This document shows, one piece after another, positions 17,100-26,186 of a DNA stretch of 64,000 bases (its first letter is position 1; every line of letters starts with the position of its first letter). The DNA comes from Komagataeibacter oboediens (GTDB lineage Bacteria > Pseudomonadota > Alphaproteobacteria > Acetobacterales > Acetobacteraceae): NCBI RefSeq assembly GCF_003207815.1, contig NZ_NKTX01000007.1, forward strand, positions 21,458 to 85,457, in the 5' to 3' direction. The notes under the pieces are model-generated. The model did not search any database and was not told the DNA's origin. It saw nothing but the letters and a program-made list of their open reading frames with translations. Both the position numbers and the translations under genes were made by a program.

Positions 17100-18302
17100 T
17101 CAGATCCCGATGACATTGGCGATAACCGCGAAGATCGCATCCAGTGCGATCACGCCCACAATGCCCACGACCACGGCCTTGGTCGCGGCAATGCCAACGT
17201 CAGCGGCGCTGCGTCCGGCCTTCAGTCCGATACGGCAGCTGGTCAGGCCGACAAATGTGCCGAATACGAAGCTCTTGATGAAACCGAACGTGAACTGGTC
17301 CAGCGGCAGCGCCTGGATCGTTTCGTGGAAATAGCCCAGTGGCGATACGTCCAGCATGATATAGGACACAAAGAACCCGCCCAGCATGCCGATCAGGCAG
17401 CCGTACAGGTAGAGCAGCGGCATGGTGAAGGCGAGGGCGAGCACCGACGGCAGGATCAGGTAACTGGAAACCGGAATGCCGAAAACCTGCAGCGCGTCGA
17501 TTTCCTCATTGGCCTGCATGGTGGAAATGCGCGCGGCATAGGCGCCGCCGGTACGTCCGGCCATGATGATGGCGGTCATGACAGCCGACATCTCGCGCAC
17601 CATGGCAATGGCCACAAGGCTTGCGACATAGATGTCAGCCGCGAATTTATGCAGTTCCACCGACCCGACGAAGGCCAGGATCGCGCCGACCAGGAAGTTC
17701 ACCACGCCCACGATCAGCAGTGCCGCCGGACCCGCGGCATTCAGGTCGGACATGAGGTCGACGGTGCGCATCATCCCGCGCCCGACCAGCGAGGCCAGCC
17801 CCCCCTTGGCCGCCGCCGTGCCCATTTCGCTGACACAGCCCACTTCGTTCAGGGTGTCGAGTGTAAACTGCCCCACGGCCGCCACCGGGGCGAAATGATG
17901 GGGTGGCGGGGGCGTTGGTTCGGGCGGGATTTCGGGCAGCAGGTCCAGCAGCTTGTGCGCGGATTCCGGCAGGGTGTTGGTATCGACGTTCACATGGGCT
18001 TCACGCGCGCTGCGCTTGAGTTCCCACAGGAAGCTGATCAGCGAGGTATCCCATTTGCCAAGCTGGTCGGTGCTGAATTCGACCGGCTCACCATGCGGCA
18101 CGTCTTTCAGCGCATCGGCGGGAAAGGCGGGCGTACGTCCTTCCTGTGCAATCCAGTCCCCAGACAGGGTGACAAGGGTCCGGTTCGCCTCGGGCTGAAG
18201 ATGCCATTGCGGCGCACCATTGACGGACGTATTCACCAGCCTCTCCAACCTCAGTGCCGCAACCTTGCCCGTCCGGTTACGGGGGCGGCATGCACAAAAC
18301 AA
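17100..18302 (-). CDS. mlaE: MlaE-like permease with N-terminal STAS-like domain
   Basis: Membrane subunit of the Mla-type transporter. The C-terminal 260 residues are the MlaE permease fold with five to six membrane segments, including AAILIM-type GRTGGAYAARI and the conserved EEIDALQVFGI. The first 130 residues are cytoplasmic and look like a STAS domain (TLVTLSGDW, then ALKDVPHGEPVEFSTDQLGKWDTS), so the MlaB partner appears fused. A Pro-rich linker (EIPPEPTPPPP) joins them. The ATG at 18302 starts a basic segment without family support; a GTG near 18236 is possible. Confidence 0.87.
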   Translation of the reverse strand: MFCACRPRNRTGKVAALRLERLVNTSVNGAPQWHLQPEANRTLVTLSGDWIAQEGRTPAFPADALKDVPHGEPVEFSTDQLGKWDTSLISFLWELKRSAREAHVNVDTNTLPESAHKLLDLLPEIPPEPTPPPPHHFAPVAAVGQFTLDTLNEVGCVSEMGTAAAKGGLASLVGRGMMRTVDLMSDLNAAGPAALLIVGVVNFLVGAILAFVGSVELHKFAADIYVASLVAIAMVREMSAVMTAIIMAGRTGGAYAARISTMQANEEIDALQVFGIPVSSYLILPSVLALAFTMPLLYLYGCLIGMLGGFFVSYIMLDVSPLGYFHETIQALPLDQFTFGFIKSFVFGTFVGLTSCRIGLKAGRSAADVGIAATKAVVVGIVGVIALDAIFAVIANVIGI

Positions 18303-18444
18303 TCCCCGTCCATCTTACATGACTGCGTCGCGCATGCGCATGGCGGGCATCTCACGGTATCCTGTTTTCCATACCAGATGACCCGCCCGGCACAAGCCCC
18401 GCCGGCGTGGAGGCTCCGCGATGGCAGCGCATGGCTTTGCCCCG

Positions 18445-19515
18445 TTACCGGTCCATGCGGGGCAGGCCCGGCGGGTCATGCAGGATGTCCAGCGCCGGGT
18501 CTGCAGGCGGTTTCCCATGTATGACAGCACCCATGTCCGTCATCACGCGCTGGGCGGTGGGCATGCGGTAATGCAGGGGATCCCAGAAATTATCGCGGTT
18601 TTCCGTCAATGCGCTGTCATGGTTGAAATCAAGGGCAACCACGTTGGGCTGGTGGGCGGCAATCCGTTCCACCCCCAGCCTGCATGCCTGCAGCCGGGCC
18701 GCCGCAATGCCCCCCGTCGTTCCGTGCAGGAATGCCGATGCGGGTGGAAACCACAGGATGCGGATGGTGGAGGCAGGCATGCGCCCGACCATTGAATCCA
18801 GCAGCGCCATGGTGGCCGGTGGCGTGTCGGCCATGCCAGGCGGGGCGGGGCTGTTATCCGGTGGCGACCAGTGGTCGAATGCGGCCTGTACCCGTCCCCG
18901 CAACTGGTCGTACCGGTCATCGGGCGGCACGAAACTGGTGTAGCCATCGGTGCCGAAACGCTGTTTCTTCTGTCCGGTCAGCCACAGGAACTGATTGGCG
19001 GCTTCCTGCAGGGCATACAGGCTGGCCATGTGCAGGTAGCCGGTCCATGCGGGGTGGCCGTACATCCATTCCGGCCACGGACGGTTGGGGGATGTCAGGC
19101 TGCCAGGGCGTTCATGGCACCAGGCGGCGTCCACGCCGATCATGACAATGCGCGGGGCGGGATGGGCGCGCAGGAAGGTATCGAGTTCACGCGCCTGTTC
19201 CCACGGGCTTGCGCTGTTCATGGCCATGTTCAGGAAATGCGTGCCCAGGGCACGGTCCATCACGGCGGGCTGGATCAGCCGGCTGGTGGATGTGCCCAGC
19301 ATGACGGAATCAAACCGGGGGTCACGCGCCAGCGCGGGCATGGTGTAACGGGCGTTGGACGTAACGGGTATGCGGGGCAGGCGGGGGGAAAAGGGCAGCA
19401 CGTCCCATGGGTCAACCGTTACGATGAACAGGTAGAGCCCGCCCCCCACCGCCAGCATGACCGCCAGTGCAAGCCGGCAGAAGTGTCGCCACGCCCCTGC
19501 CTGCACCGGCGTCAT
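18445..19515 (-). CDS. Membrane-anchored SGNH-hydrolase-like protein
   Basis: A 356-residue protein with one N-terminal membrane segment (LALAVMLAVGGGLYLFIVTV, about 15-35) and a periplasmic domain. MLGTSTSRLIQP near residue 72 resembles SGNH block I with the usual GDS changed to GTS. WDPLHYR near residue 305 resembles the block V Asp-x-x-His. Both suggest an SGNH/AlgX-type fold that could handle polysaccharide O-acetyl groups, but substrate and activity are unknown. Its ATG overlaps the stop of the dioxygenase gene (ATGA), so it is the third gene of a coupled operon. Confidence 0.6.
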   Translation of the reverse strand: MTPVQAGAWRHFCRLALAVMLAVGGGLYLFIVTVDPWDVLPFSPRLPRIPVTSNARYTMPALARDPRFDSVMLGTSTSRLIQPAVMDRALGTHFLNMAMNSASPWEQARELDTFLRAHPAPRIVMIGVDAAWCHERPGSLTSPNRPWPEWMYGHPAWTGYLHMASLYALQEAANQFLWLTGQKKQRFGTDGYTSFVPPDDRYDQLRGRVQAAFDHWSPPDNSPAPPGMADTPPATMALLDSMVGRMPASTIRILWFPPASAFLHGTTGGIAAARLQACRLGVERIAAHQPNVVALDFNHDSALTENRDNFWDPLHYRMPTAQRVMTDMGAVIHGKPPADPALDILHDPPGLPRMDR

Positions 19516-20246
19516 TGATGGCGGAATGTCACGACCAGTACGTCACGATAGGCCGGTCGTGTGGGATCAAGGGGACGCACCGCGGTGACCCCGTGATAGA
19601 CGCGGTTGTCATTGACCACCGCCGTATCCAGCGGCTGGTCCAGCATGAAACTGCCCACCAGGGTGCGCTGGAGATCATGGATGGCGGTTTCGCCCGACAT
19701 GACGTTCTCGCGCCGGATCATCACGACCACGACCCAGTCCACGCCATCACGGTGCAGCCCTTCGGGTGTCGGCTGACCGGGGCTGTCTCCCTGCGCTTCG
19801 ATGCGGAACTGGTGGATTTCGGTATGCCATGTATCGGGCATGACGGCCGGATCGGTCAGGTCGGTTACGATCCGGTGCATGAGCCGCAGTATGGCGACCA
19901 GCGCCGGATGCGTCCCCATTTCCGGTTCCACCGCGCGGAACCAGCGTTCGATGCCGCCATTCAGTTCGTTATAATCGCGGCTCTGGTAATGGGGCTGGTG
20001 TTTCTTGCGCTGGATGCCATCGGCGCTGATGGCGAAGGTGGCATGACGGCGGCGGCGGTACCGGCCGCCATCCGCCATGTAGCGGTCCAGTCCCAGCCGG
20101 TTCCAACTGCTGGCGAAGCTGGCCCAGTCACGCAGGCCATACTGTTCCAGCAGGGGGCGCATGTCCCCCGCCGGCACGAAGGCGTAGCCATCCCTGCGCA
20201 GGGGGGATTCCAGTTCCGCCAGCAGCATGGGCGTTCCATCAGCCAT
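19512..20246 (-). CDS. 2OG-Fe(II) dioxygenase (PF10014 family)
   Basis: Non-haem iron enzyme expected to hydroxylate a small substrate using 2-oxoglutarate; characterised relatives include free-amino-acid hydroxylases such as isoleucine dioxygenase. The 244-residue product has the iron facial triad His165-x-Asp167 in GLHRDGVD and His218 in VYHGVTAVRP, plus FRIEAQG before it. The ATG at 20246 overlaps the end of the channel gene by eight bases, so it is translationally coupled; an in-frame ATG 27 codons earlier lies inside the channel gene. Coupling to an osmotic channel suggests a solute-related substrate, which is inference. Confidence 0.78.
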   Translation of the reverse strand: MADGTPMLLAELESPLRRDGYAFVPAGDMRPLLEQYGLRDWASFASSWNRLGLDRYMADGGRYRRRRHATFAISADGIQRKKHQPHYQSRDYNELNGGIERWFRAVEPEMGTHPALVAILRLMHRIVTDLTDPAVMPDTWHTEIHQFRIEAQGDSPGQPTPEGLHRDGVDWVVVVMIRRENVMSGETAIHDLQRTLVGSFMLDQPLDTAVVNDNRVYHGVTAVRPLDPTRPAYRDVLVVTFRHQ

Positions 20247-22797
20247 GGGAAGGGTTATTTCCCTTGGGGCTGGTGGCGTCCTTGCCGTCCCCGTCATCCG
20301 CCTTTGGGGCGGCGGCCTTGGGTGCATCAGGCTGCGCGTTGTGCGCGGCGAGGATGGCGGCGGGATTTTCCTCCATGTTCATGCGCAGGGCGCCACTGGG
20401 CGCATTGGCCAGCATGTTGACCGAGGTCGGGATCGGGAAGGCGACCTTTTCCTTCACCATGCGCGCGCCCAGGCGGGCATAGTATTCACGATAGACCTTC
20501 CACTTGGCCCCCGCCGCCGTACGGATGGAACCAAGGAACTTGGCCCCGTTTCCGTCCGCCTGCTCAACACCCAGGAACGAGAAGTCGGACTTGATCAGCG
20601 GGCCATAGACGGGGTCCTTGCGCAGCAGGCCCAGTTCGTCCTTCAGGATCGCAGCAACGCGATGCGGATCTTCCGACAGGTCCAGCATGAAGCTGACCAC
20701 CACAAGGTTGTAATCGCGCGAGGTATTGGCGATCGACGTCACGGAGGAGAACGGGATGATATGCAGGTCCCCGTTGACCGCGCGCAGCCGCAGGGTGCGG
20801 ATCGACAGGTGTTCCACCGTACCCGCGACGCTGCCCGCCGTGACCCAGTCGCCCACCTGCATCGCATTTTCCACCAGCATGAAGAAGCCGGTAATGAAGT
20901 CCTTGACCAGGCTCTGTGAACCGAAGGCGATGGCGGCACCCATGATGCCCGCACCGGTCAGCAGCGGGGCGACGTTGATGCCGATCTGCGACAGCGTGGT
21001 CACGGTCACGATGATGATGATGAAGGTCAGCAGCACCGTGCGGATGATCGGCAGCACCGTGCGCAGCCGGGTGGCGCGGGATGCCTGGTCCGATGTCTCG
21101 AACCGGGTGATCTGGTTCTGCAACGTGGCGTTGGCCACTTCCCACACCACGATGGCGATGGTGTAGGCGACCATGATCGTCAGCATGGCGCCCACGATCT
21201 TCGGACCCAGCGAGCCATGCAGGAAGAAGCGGATGGCGGGCAGGCCCCACGACTGCAGCAGCAGCACGACGGTCACGAATGTCAGCAGCACCGACAGCGT
21301 ACGCCGGGCCATGGGATAGTAGTAGTCCACGCGGGCCTGCAGGCCGGGGTACCGCTTTTCAGTGGCTTCAGGCACATGGAAAATCTTGTTCTGCAGGCTG
21401 AATGCCAGGACCGACAGCAGCCGCGCGCCAAGAATGACCACAATGGTCAGCGACAGCGTGCGCAGGATCCATGCATAGCCGCCACGGATCTGGGTCGCCC
21501 ATACCAGCCACAGCGCGAAGTCGAAGAACATGGCCGGGATCCACCAGAACCGGACCATCCTGCCCACGAACATCCAGAACGGCTTTTCGCGCAGGCGGCC
21601 CGATGGCTGCAGGGCCGCGCCCACATGGTGGCGGATGCGCCAGATGAAGATCGCGATCAGGATATGTTCGATCAGCACCACGGCGCGGATGATGGCTTCC
21701 GTGCCGCGTGCGGGCATGTCGAACACGCCGCCCAGCGTGGACAGGCAGACCACGATGGACGGCGCCGCGACAAGGAAGTTCCACCACCGCGTGACCATGC
21801 GCGCCGTCGCGTCCGATGCGCTGCACAGGCGGATGGTGGGCGAGTGGGGAACGAATACCGTTTCCAGCAGCAGATAGATCACGCGCGCGATGACATAGGC
21901 GTTCGTCAGCGTGATGGTGACCATCGCGGCCTGATGGGTGGAGGTGAACAGGGCGGACGCGCCATAGCCCAGCCCGCAGAACAGGGCGACCGGCATCAGC
22001 TTGATCAGCAGGTGCAGCAGCGAATAGGGGATGCGCGTGATGATGCGCAGCGTTTCGTGCTGCTGGCGGTCATCCTGCTGCCGGGTCTGTTCGGTCTGCT
22101 GTTCGGCCTTGGCATCGGCGGAGGATGCGGGCGGCGGGGCGGGCTGGTCGTTATCCGCCTGGTCTTCATGCGTCAGGCGCTGGTTCAGGCGCTGTTCGGT
22201 CGCGACCGCGCGCGCGGTGACACCCGCCAGCGGCTTGCGCATGGCGATGGACAGCGCACGTTCGGCAACAAGGGCCAGGATGAAGATGATGCTGGCACGT
22301 CCCATCGCATCCAGCAGGATCCGGCGCGAATCCGCATTGGACAGGATGGAATGGACCCACCGGCCCACAAAGGCCAGATCCTTGAACAGCGCCATAAAGT
22401 TCTGGCCCTGCTGCAACGCGACATCGCGTATGTGGGTCAGTTCGTTCATGGTTTCGCTGCTGATGCTGTCGGGTTCAAGCGACACATCGGCGGGGGCAGC
22501 GGCTTTTTTCGCAGGGGCGGGTGCGGCAGCGGCCGGCTTGGGCGCGGGCAGCCCCTTGGCTATGGCATCAAGGGTGCGGGTGAACTCCTCGCGCTTCTGC
22601 GGGTCGTTCATGACCGACAGGACCTGCTGTGCCTGCTGGCTGGTTATGCCCTGCGCGGGGGCGGTGGTGTCCGCCGCGCGGGCCTGCATGGCCATGGGCA
22701 GCAGAGCCAGCATGAAGGCCGCCAGCAATGTCAGGATGCGGCCCCGTCTGGACCGGGTGGGGGCAGGATGGACCGTTGTCGCGTAATGGGCCGACAT
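20239..22797 (-). CDS. Large mechanosensitive channel, MscS superfamily
   Basis: Inner-membrane channel that would open on membrane tension during hypo-osmotic shock. The 852-residue product has a signal peptide (LTLLAAFMLALLPMAMQARA), an Ala/Pro-rich and Gln-rich periplasmic N-terminus, about ten membrane segments, and a C-terminal MscS core. That core includes LLTGAGIMGAAIAFGSQSL, the pore-lining and beta-domain start, and NAMQVGDWVTAGSVAGTVEH near residue 660. Size and layout resemble YbiO/YjeP-type relatives rather than small MscS. A charged C-terminal tail ends DDGDGKDATSPKGNNPSHG. It is the first gene of a three-gene overlapping operon. Confidence 0.88.
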   Translation of the reverse strand: MSAHYATTVHPAPTRSRRGRILTLLAAFMLALLPMAMQARAADTTAPAQGITSQQAQQVLSVMNDPQKREEFTRTLDAIAKGLPAPKPAAAAPAPAKKAAAPADVSLEPDSISSETMNELTHIRDVALQQGQNFMALFKDLAFVGRWVHSILSNADSRRILLDAMGRASIIFILALVAERALSIAMRKPLAGVTARAVATEQRLNQRLTHEDQADNDQPAPPPASSADAKAEQQTEQTRQQDDRQQHETLRIITRIPYSLLHLLIKLMPVALFCGLGYGASALFTSTHQAAMVTITLTNAYVIARVIYLLLETVFVPHSPTIRLCSASDATARMVTRWWNFLVAAPSIVVCLSTLGGVFDMPARGTEAIIRAVVLIEHILIAIFIWRIRHHVGAALQPSGRLREKPFWMFVGRMVRFWWIPAMFFDFALWLVWATQIRGGYAWILRTLSLTIVVILGARLLSVLAFSLQNKIFHVPEATEKRYPGLQARVDYYYPMARRTLSVLLTFVTVVLLLQSWGLPAIRFFLHGSLGPKIVGAMLTIMVAYTIAIVVWEVANATLQNQITRFETSDQASRATRLRTVLPIIRTVLLTFIIIIVTVTTLSQIGINVAPLLTGAGIMGAAIAFGSQSLVKDFITGFFMLVENAMQVGDWVTAGSVAGTVEHLSIRTLRLRAVNGDLHIIPFSSVTSIANTSRDYNLVVVSFMLDLSEDPHRVAAILKDELGLLRKDPVYGPLIKSDFSFLGVEQADGNGAKFLGSIRTAAGAKWKVYREYYARLGARMVKEKVAFPIPTSVNMLANAPSGALRMNMEENPAAILAAHNAQPDAPKAAAPKADDGDGKDATSPKGNNPSHG

Positions 22798-22987
22798 GCC
22801 GATTGTTCACCTCCTTGGAAATCCGGGAACCCTGCGCAGCGTTGCCCGGGGCCCCTCACCGTAACACCAAAACGCCCGCGCGCATTCCTGCGCGGGGCGG
22901 GCCGTCATGCTGCGGGAAAAACATTCAATATCAGAATAGAAGGCCGGCAGACGGGACAAGGTTGCATTTTTGTCATGTTTTTTTGTG

Positions 22988-23581
22988 TCAGCCGCCCCAT
23001 TGTGGCGGCAGCGGCGCAGGCGCGCGCGCTTCGCGCCGGATCACGCAGGTGCCCGCCAGGATGTCATGCAGCCCCTGCTTGCGCTGCGTCCACATGACCA
23101 TGAGGAAACCCACCCCACAGATCAGGGCCGACAGGTATTTGCCAAAATACCGCCCTGCCGCCCGCAGCGCCGTGATGCGGTTGCCATACAGGTCGGTCAC
23201 ACGCATGCGGCACAGGATCTTGCCCGGCGTGGCCTGCAGGGATGATGCCTCGAACACGATGTAGTACGCGGCGGGCAGCAGCAGGGTGATCAGTTCGAAC
23301 AGCCCGTTGCCGTTCCAGTGCAGGTGGGGCGTGCTGGAAACGATGGTGTAGTCTGCTGGCTGGATATAGGAAATCCGGTAATCGCCCCCGCTGCCCCCGG
23401 TCGATTGCGGGTCGAATATGGAGATCGAGAGGCTGGGCGGCACCAGCAGCATGCCCAGTAGCCCCAGAAGCGCCCACAGCACGATGGAATCGATCACATA
23501 GGCCACGACCCGGATCCAGAACCCTCCATAGGTCCAGACATCCTGTTGGGTGGAGGCAGGGCGGAAAAACGGGTTTGTCAT
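22988..23581 (-). CDS. RDD family membrane protein
   Basis: Integral membrane protein of unknown transport or assembly function. The 197-residue product starts at an ATG with AGGAA nine bases upstream (MTNPFFRPAS). It has the RDD-type first segment WIRVVAYVIDSIVLWALLGL, a soluble loop, then ATPGKILCRMRVTDLYGN and a last segment ending MVMWTQRKQGLHDILAGT, which are the family signatures (TPGK, R.GLHD.LAGT). The 190-base gap to the channel gene downstream holds no gene I can support. Confidence 0.88.
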   Translation of the reverse strand: MTNPFFRPASTQQDVWTYGGFWIRVVAYVIDSIVLWALLGLLGMLLVPPSLSISIFDPQSTGGSGGDYRISYIQPADYTIVSSTPHLHWNGNGLFELITLLLPAAYYIVFEASSLQATPGKILCRMRVTDLYGNRITALRAAGRYFGKYLSALICGVGFLMVMWTQRKQGLHDILAGTCVIRREARAPAPLPPQWGG

Positions 23582-23698
23582 GCAGGCTGTTCCTGTCTGG
23601 CAGACGTGATGGGTATACCACCACAGCAATGCCATTGCTGCGTGCACAACGGAACAGGAAAAAAACGCACGCCCGCAATCAGGCGCCCGGCAGGCGCC

Positions 23699-24934
23699 TT
23701 AGCTGCGATAGGACCCGTTGATGTTGATATAGCCGTGCGTCAGGTCACAGCCCCATGCCTGTGCAGTGCCGTTGCCCAGACCCAGGTCGATCGTAATCTC
23801 GATTTCCTGTCCGCGCATGTGCGCGACCACGGGCGTTTCATCGTAATCATGCACGACGGTGCCGTTCCGGGCGATCCATGTTCCGCCAATACCGACCGAC
23901 AGCGTATCGCGGTTGGCGGGTTCGCCACATTTGCCGACCGCCATGACGACGCGGCCCCAGTTGGCGTCTTCCCCCGCAACGGCGGTCTTGACCAGCGGGG
24001 AATTGGCGACCGCCATGGCGACGCGGTGGGCCGAGTCATCGGACACCGCGCCCGTGACGACGATGTGCATCATCTTCGTGACGCCCTCGCCATCGCGGAT
24101 CACCAGCAGGGCAAGTTCCAGCAGCAGGGAATCAAGTGCCGTGCGGAAGTCCGCCAGATGCGGGGACTGCGCATCCTCGATCTCCACATTGCCCGCCTGT
24201 CCCGTGGCGAACAGCAGGATCATGTCGGAGGTGGAGGTGTCCGAATCCACCGTAATGCAGTTGAAGCTGCGGTTGACGCCATCAGACAGCAGGGACTGGA
24301 TCACGCCCGCGGGCAGCTTCGCATCGGTTGCGATGAAGGATAGCAGGGTGGCCATGTCGGGTGCCACCATGCCGCTGCCCTTGACGATGCCCTGGATCCG
24401 CACCGTGGTCTCCCCGATGCGTGCCGTGCGGGTCGCGGCCTTGGGGAAGGTGTCGGTGGTCATGATGCCGCGCGCGGCGTCCGCCCAGCCGTTATCCGAC
24501 AGGGTGGCGTACAGGCCGGGCAGTGCCGCCGAAATCTTCTGGTAGGGCAGGATTTCACCGATCACACCGGTGGAGGCGAGGAAAACCTCGCTTGCGGCAC
24601 AGTTGACCAGACGCGCTGCATCGGCAGCGTTGGCCTGTGTCGCCTCGAACCCTGCGCGGCCGGTAAACACGTTGGCGTTCCCGGCATTGACCACCAGCGC
24701 GCGCGCACGGCCATCGGCCATGGCGGCGCGGCACCAGTCCACCGGCGCACCAGGGCACTTGCTGCGGGTATAGACGCCTGCGACGGTCGTGCCCGGCGCG
24801 AATTCCGCCATCACCAGGTCGGTGCGCCCCGTGTAGCGGATGCCCGCCGCTGTTGCGCCAAAACGCACCCCCGCCACGGGCGGAAGTTCAGGCAGTGGCC
24901 GGGCAAGGGGGGAGACGGGCAGGGCGTTGGCCAT
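23699..24934 (-). CDS. argJ: Bifunctional ornithine acetyltransferase / N-acetylglutamate synthase
   Basis: Recycles the acetyl group from N-acetylornithine to glutamate in arginine synthesis and can also use acetyl-CoA. The 411-residue precursor is expected to cleave itself between Ala195 and Thr196 in APDMATLLSF, with Thr196 becoming the nucleophile. VNAGNANVFTG near 83 and the C-terminal GYININGSYRS are typical. The ORF starts at an ATG at 24934. The upstream isomerase gene is separated from it by a strong hairpin. Confidence 0.94.
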   Translation of the reverse strand: MANALPVSPLARPLPELPPVAGVRFGATAAGIRYTGRTDLVMAEFAPGTTVAGVYTRSKCPGAPVDWCRAAMADGRARALVVNAGNANVFTGRAGFEATQANAADAARLVNCAASEVFLASTGVIGEILPYQKISAALPGLYATLSDNGWADAARGIMTTDTFPKAATRTARIGETTVRIQGIVKGSGMVAPDMATLLSFIATDAKLPAGVIQSLLSDGVNRSFNCITVDSDTSTSDMILLFATGQAGNVEIEDAQSPHLADFRTALDSLLLELALLVIRDGEGVTKMMHIVVTGAVSDDSAHRVAMAVANSPLVKTAVAGEDANWGRVVMAVGKCGEPANRDTLSVGIGGTWIARNGTVVHDYDETPVVAHMRGQEIEITIDLGLGNGTAQAWGCDLTHGYININGSYRS

Positions 24935-24987
24935 GGTCGGTCAGGATCCTGGGATGACAGCGGGAAATGGGGAATGGATAAACAGCT

Positions 24988-25025
24988 GGCGCGGGCGGGA
25001 ACACGGTTGTGCGCCCGCCCGCGCC
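24988..25025 (-). terminator. Strong hairpin between the isomerase gene and argJ
   Basis: Perfect 12-bp GC-rich inverted repeat (GGCGCGGGCGGG at 24988-24999 and its complement at 25014-25025) with a 14-base loop. On the minus strand it follows the isomerase stop by about 10 bases and precedes a short weak T-run (CTGTTTATCC). It probably ends or pauses transcription before argJ. Confidence 0.6.
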
Positions 25026-25034
25026 ACGTCCGGG

Positions 25035-25940
25035 TCAGTGGGCCGCGGGCTGTTCAGGCAGCGGCTTGCCATCGGGGCCGTAGCGCACGACCTTGACCTG
25101 CGCCAGGGCGTTGCTGACGGCTTTCTGCACGCCTTCCTGGATCAGCTTCTGGCGGATCTGGTCGCGGGTTGCGTCCAGCGTGGGCGTGGGCGCGGTGCGC
25201 TTGCCCAGCACCTGGATCACATGCCAGCCGTACTGGGTATGGACCGGGGTCTGGCTGAAGGTGTTGGGCTGCATGGCCGATGCCGCATCCCAGAAGGTCG
25301 GCAGCATGTCGCCCTTCTTGAACCAGCCCAGGTCGCCGCCATTCTGCTTGGCCGATCCGGGGTCCTTGGACAGCTTGGTGGCCAGCTGGCCAAAGTCGGC
25401 GCCGGCCTTCAGCTGCTTGATGACGTCATTGGCCTCGGCCTCGGTCTGCACCAGGATGTGGCGGGCGTGGATTTCCTCGGCGCCCGGCTTGTTGGCGTAG
25501 TTCTTGTCGTAATACGCCTTGACCGCGTCATCGGTCAGTGTGGGGGCGACCTGCGCGGACAGATAGGCATTCTGCAGCGCATTCTGCGCGGCCTGCTGCA
25601 TCTGCTGCTGGACGTCGGGCTGCTTGTCCAGCCCGGCCTTGGCGGCCGCGACCTGGATGGCGCGCTGGTCCACAAGCTGGTTGAGCAGGATCGGCACGAT
25701 GATGTTGTCGGGCAGCTTGCGCAGCTGCTCGGGCATCGTGGCCATGGCCTGCCGCACGTCATTGAGGCGGATGTCCTGCCCGTTCACGCTGGCGAGGAGC
25801 GGATTCTGGTCCGCCGTGGCCGGCGCAGCGGGCTTGGCCGCCGCCGGCGCGGGCGACGCCGCGAGTGCAGGAGGGACAATGAAAGAAGAAGCAAGCAGGG
25901 CCATCGTTGCGACAGCCTTTGCCGGACTGATAGTCCGCAT
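25035..25940 (-). CDS. Parvulin-type peptidyl-prolyl isomerase, exported
   Basis: Periplasmic folding catalyst or chaperone. The 301-residue product has a signal peptide (AVATMALLASSFIVPPALAAS), an Ala/Pro linker, a SurA/PrsA-like N-terminal helical region, and a rotamase domain at about 155-250 (EEIHARHILVQTEAEAND, then DLGWFKKGDMLPTFWDAA and QYGWHVIQV). The ATG at 25940 was preferred over a TTG two codons earlier. It is divergent from secA across a 246-base gap, a fitting neighbourhood for an export-related folding factor. Confidence 0.88.
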   Translation of the reverse strand: MRTISPAKAVATMALLASSFIVPPALAASPAPAAAKPAAPATADQNPLLASVNGQDIRLNDVRQAMATMPEQLRKLPDNIIVPILLNQLVDQRAIQVAAAKAGLDKQPDVQQQMQQAAQNALQNAYLSAQVAPTLTDDAVKAYYDKNYANKPGAEEIHARHILVQTEAEANDVIKQLKAGADFGQLATKLSKDPGSAKQNGGDLGWFKKGDMLPTFWDAASAMQPNTFSQTPVHTQYGWHVIQVLGKRTAPTPTLDATRDQIRQKLIQEGVQKAVSNALAQVKVVRYGPDGKPLPEQPAAH

Positions 25941-26186
25941 GTGCAAAAAACCCTAGTTATGAACGCGTTCGGCAGGCATCATGGCGAAGGGCGGCCCGAC
26001 CTGCAAGGGCCGGATGCGATATGGCCGTTTTCCCCCGTTTCCGCCATGGCGCTGCGGTCCATCGGTTGACCAGTGGCGGCGTGGGTCCTATCTCATGTCT
26101 CCGCGCGAGAATTTTATCCGCCAAGCCTGCCCCCGCCCAGCCGGTCCGCTGCGGGCGTGCGGGACTGTCATTCCGGGAAGGTCTTC

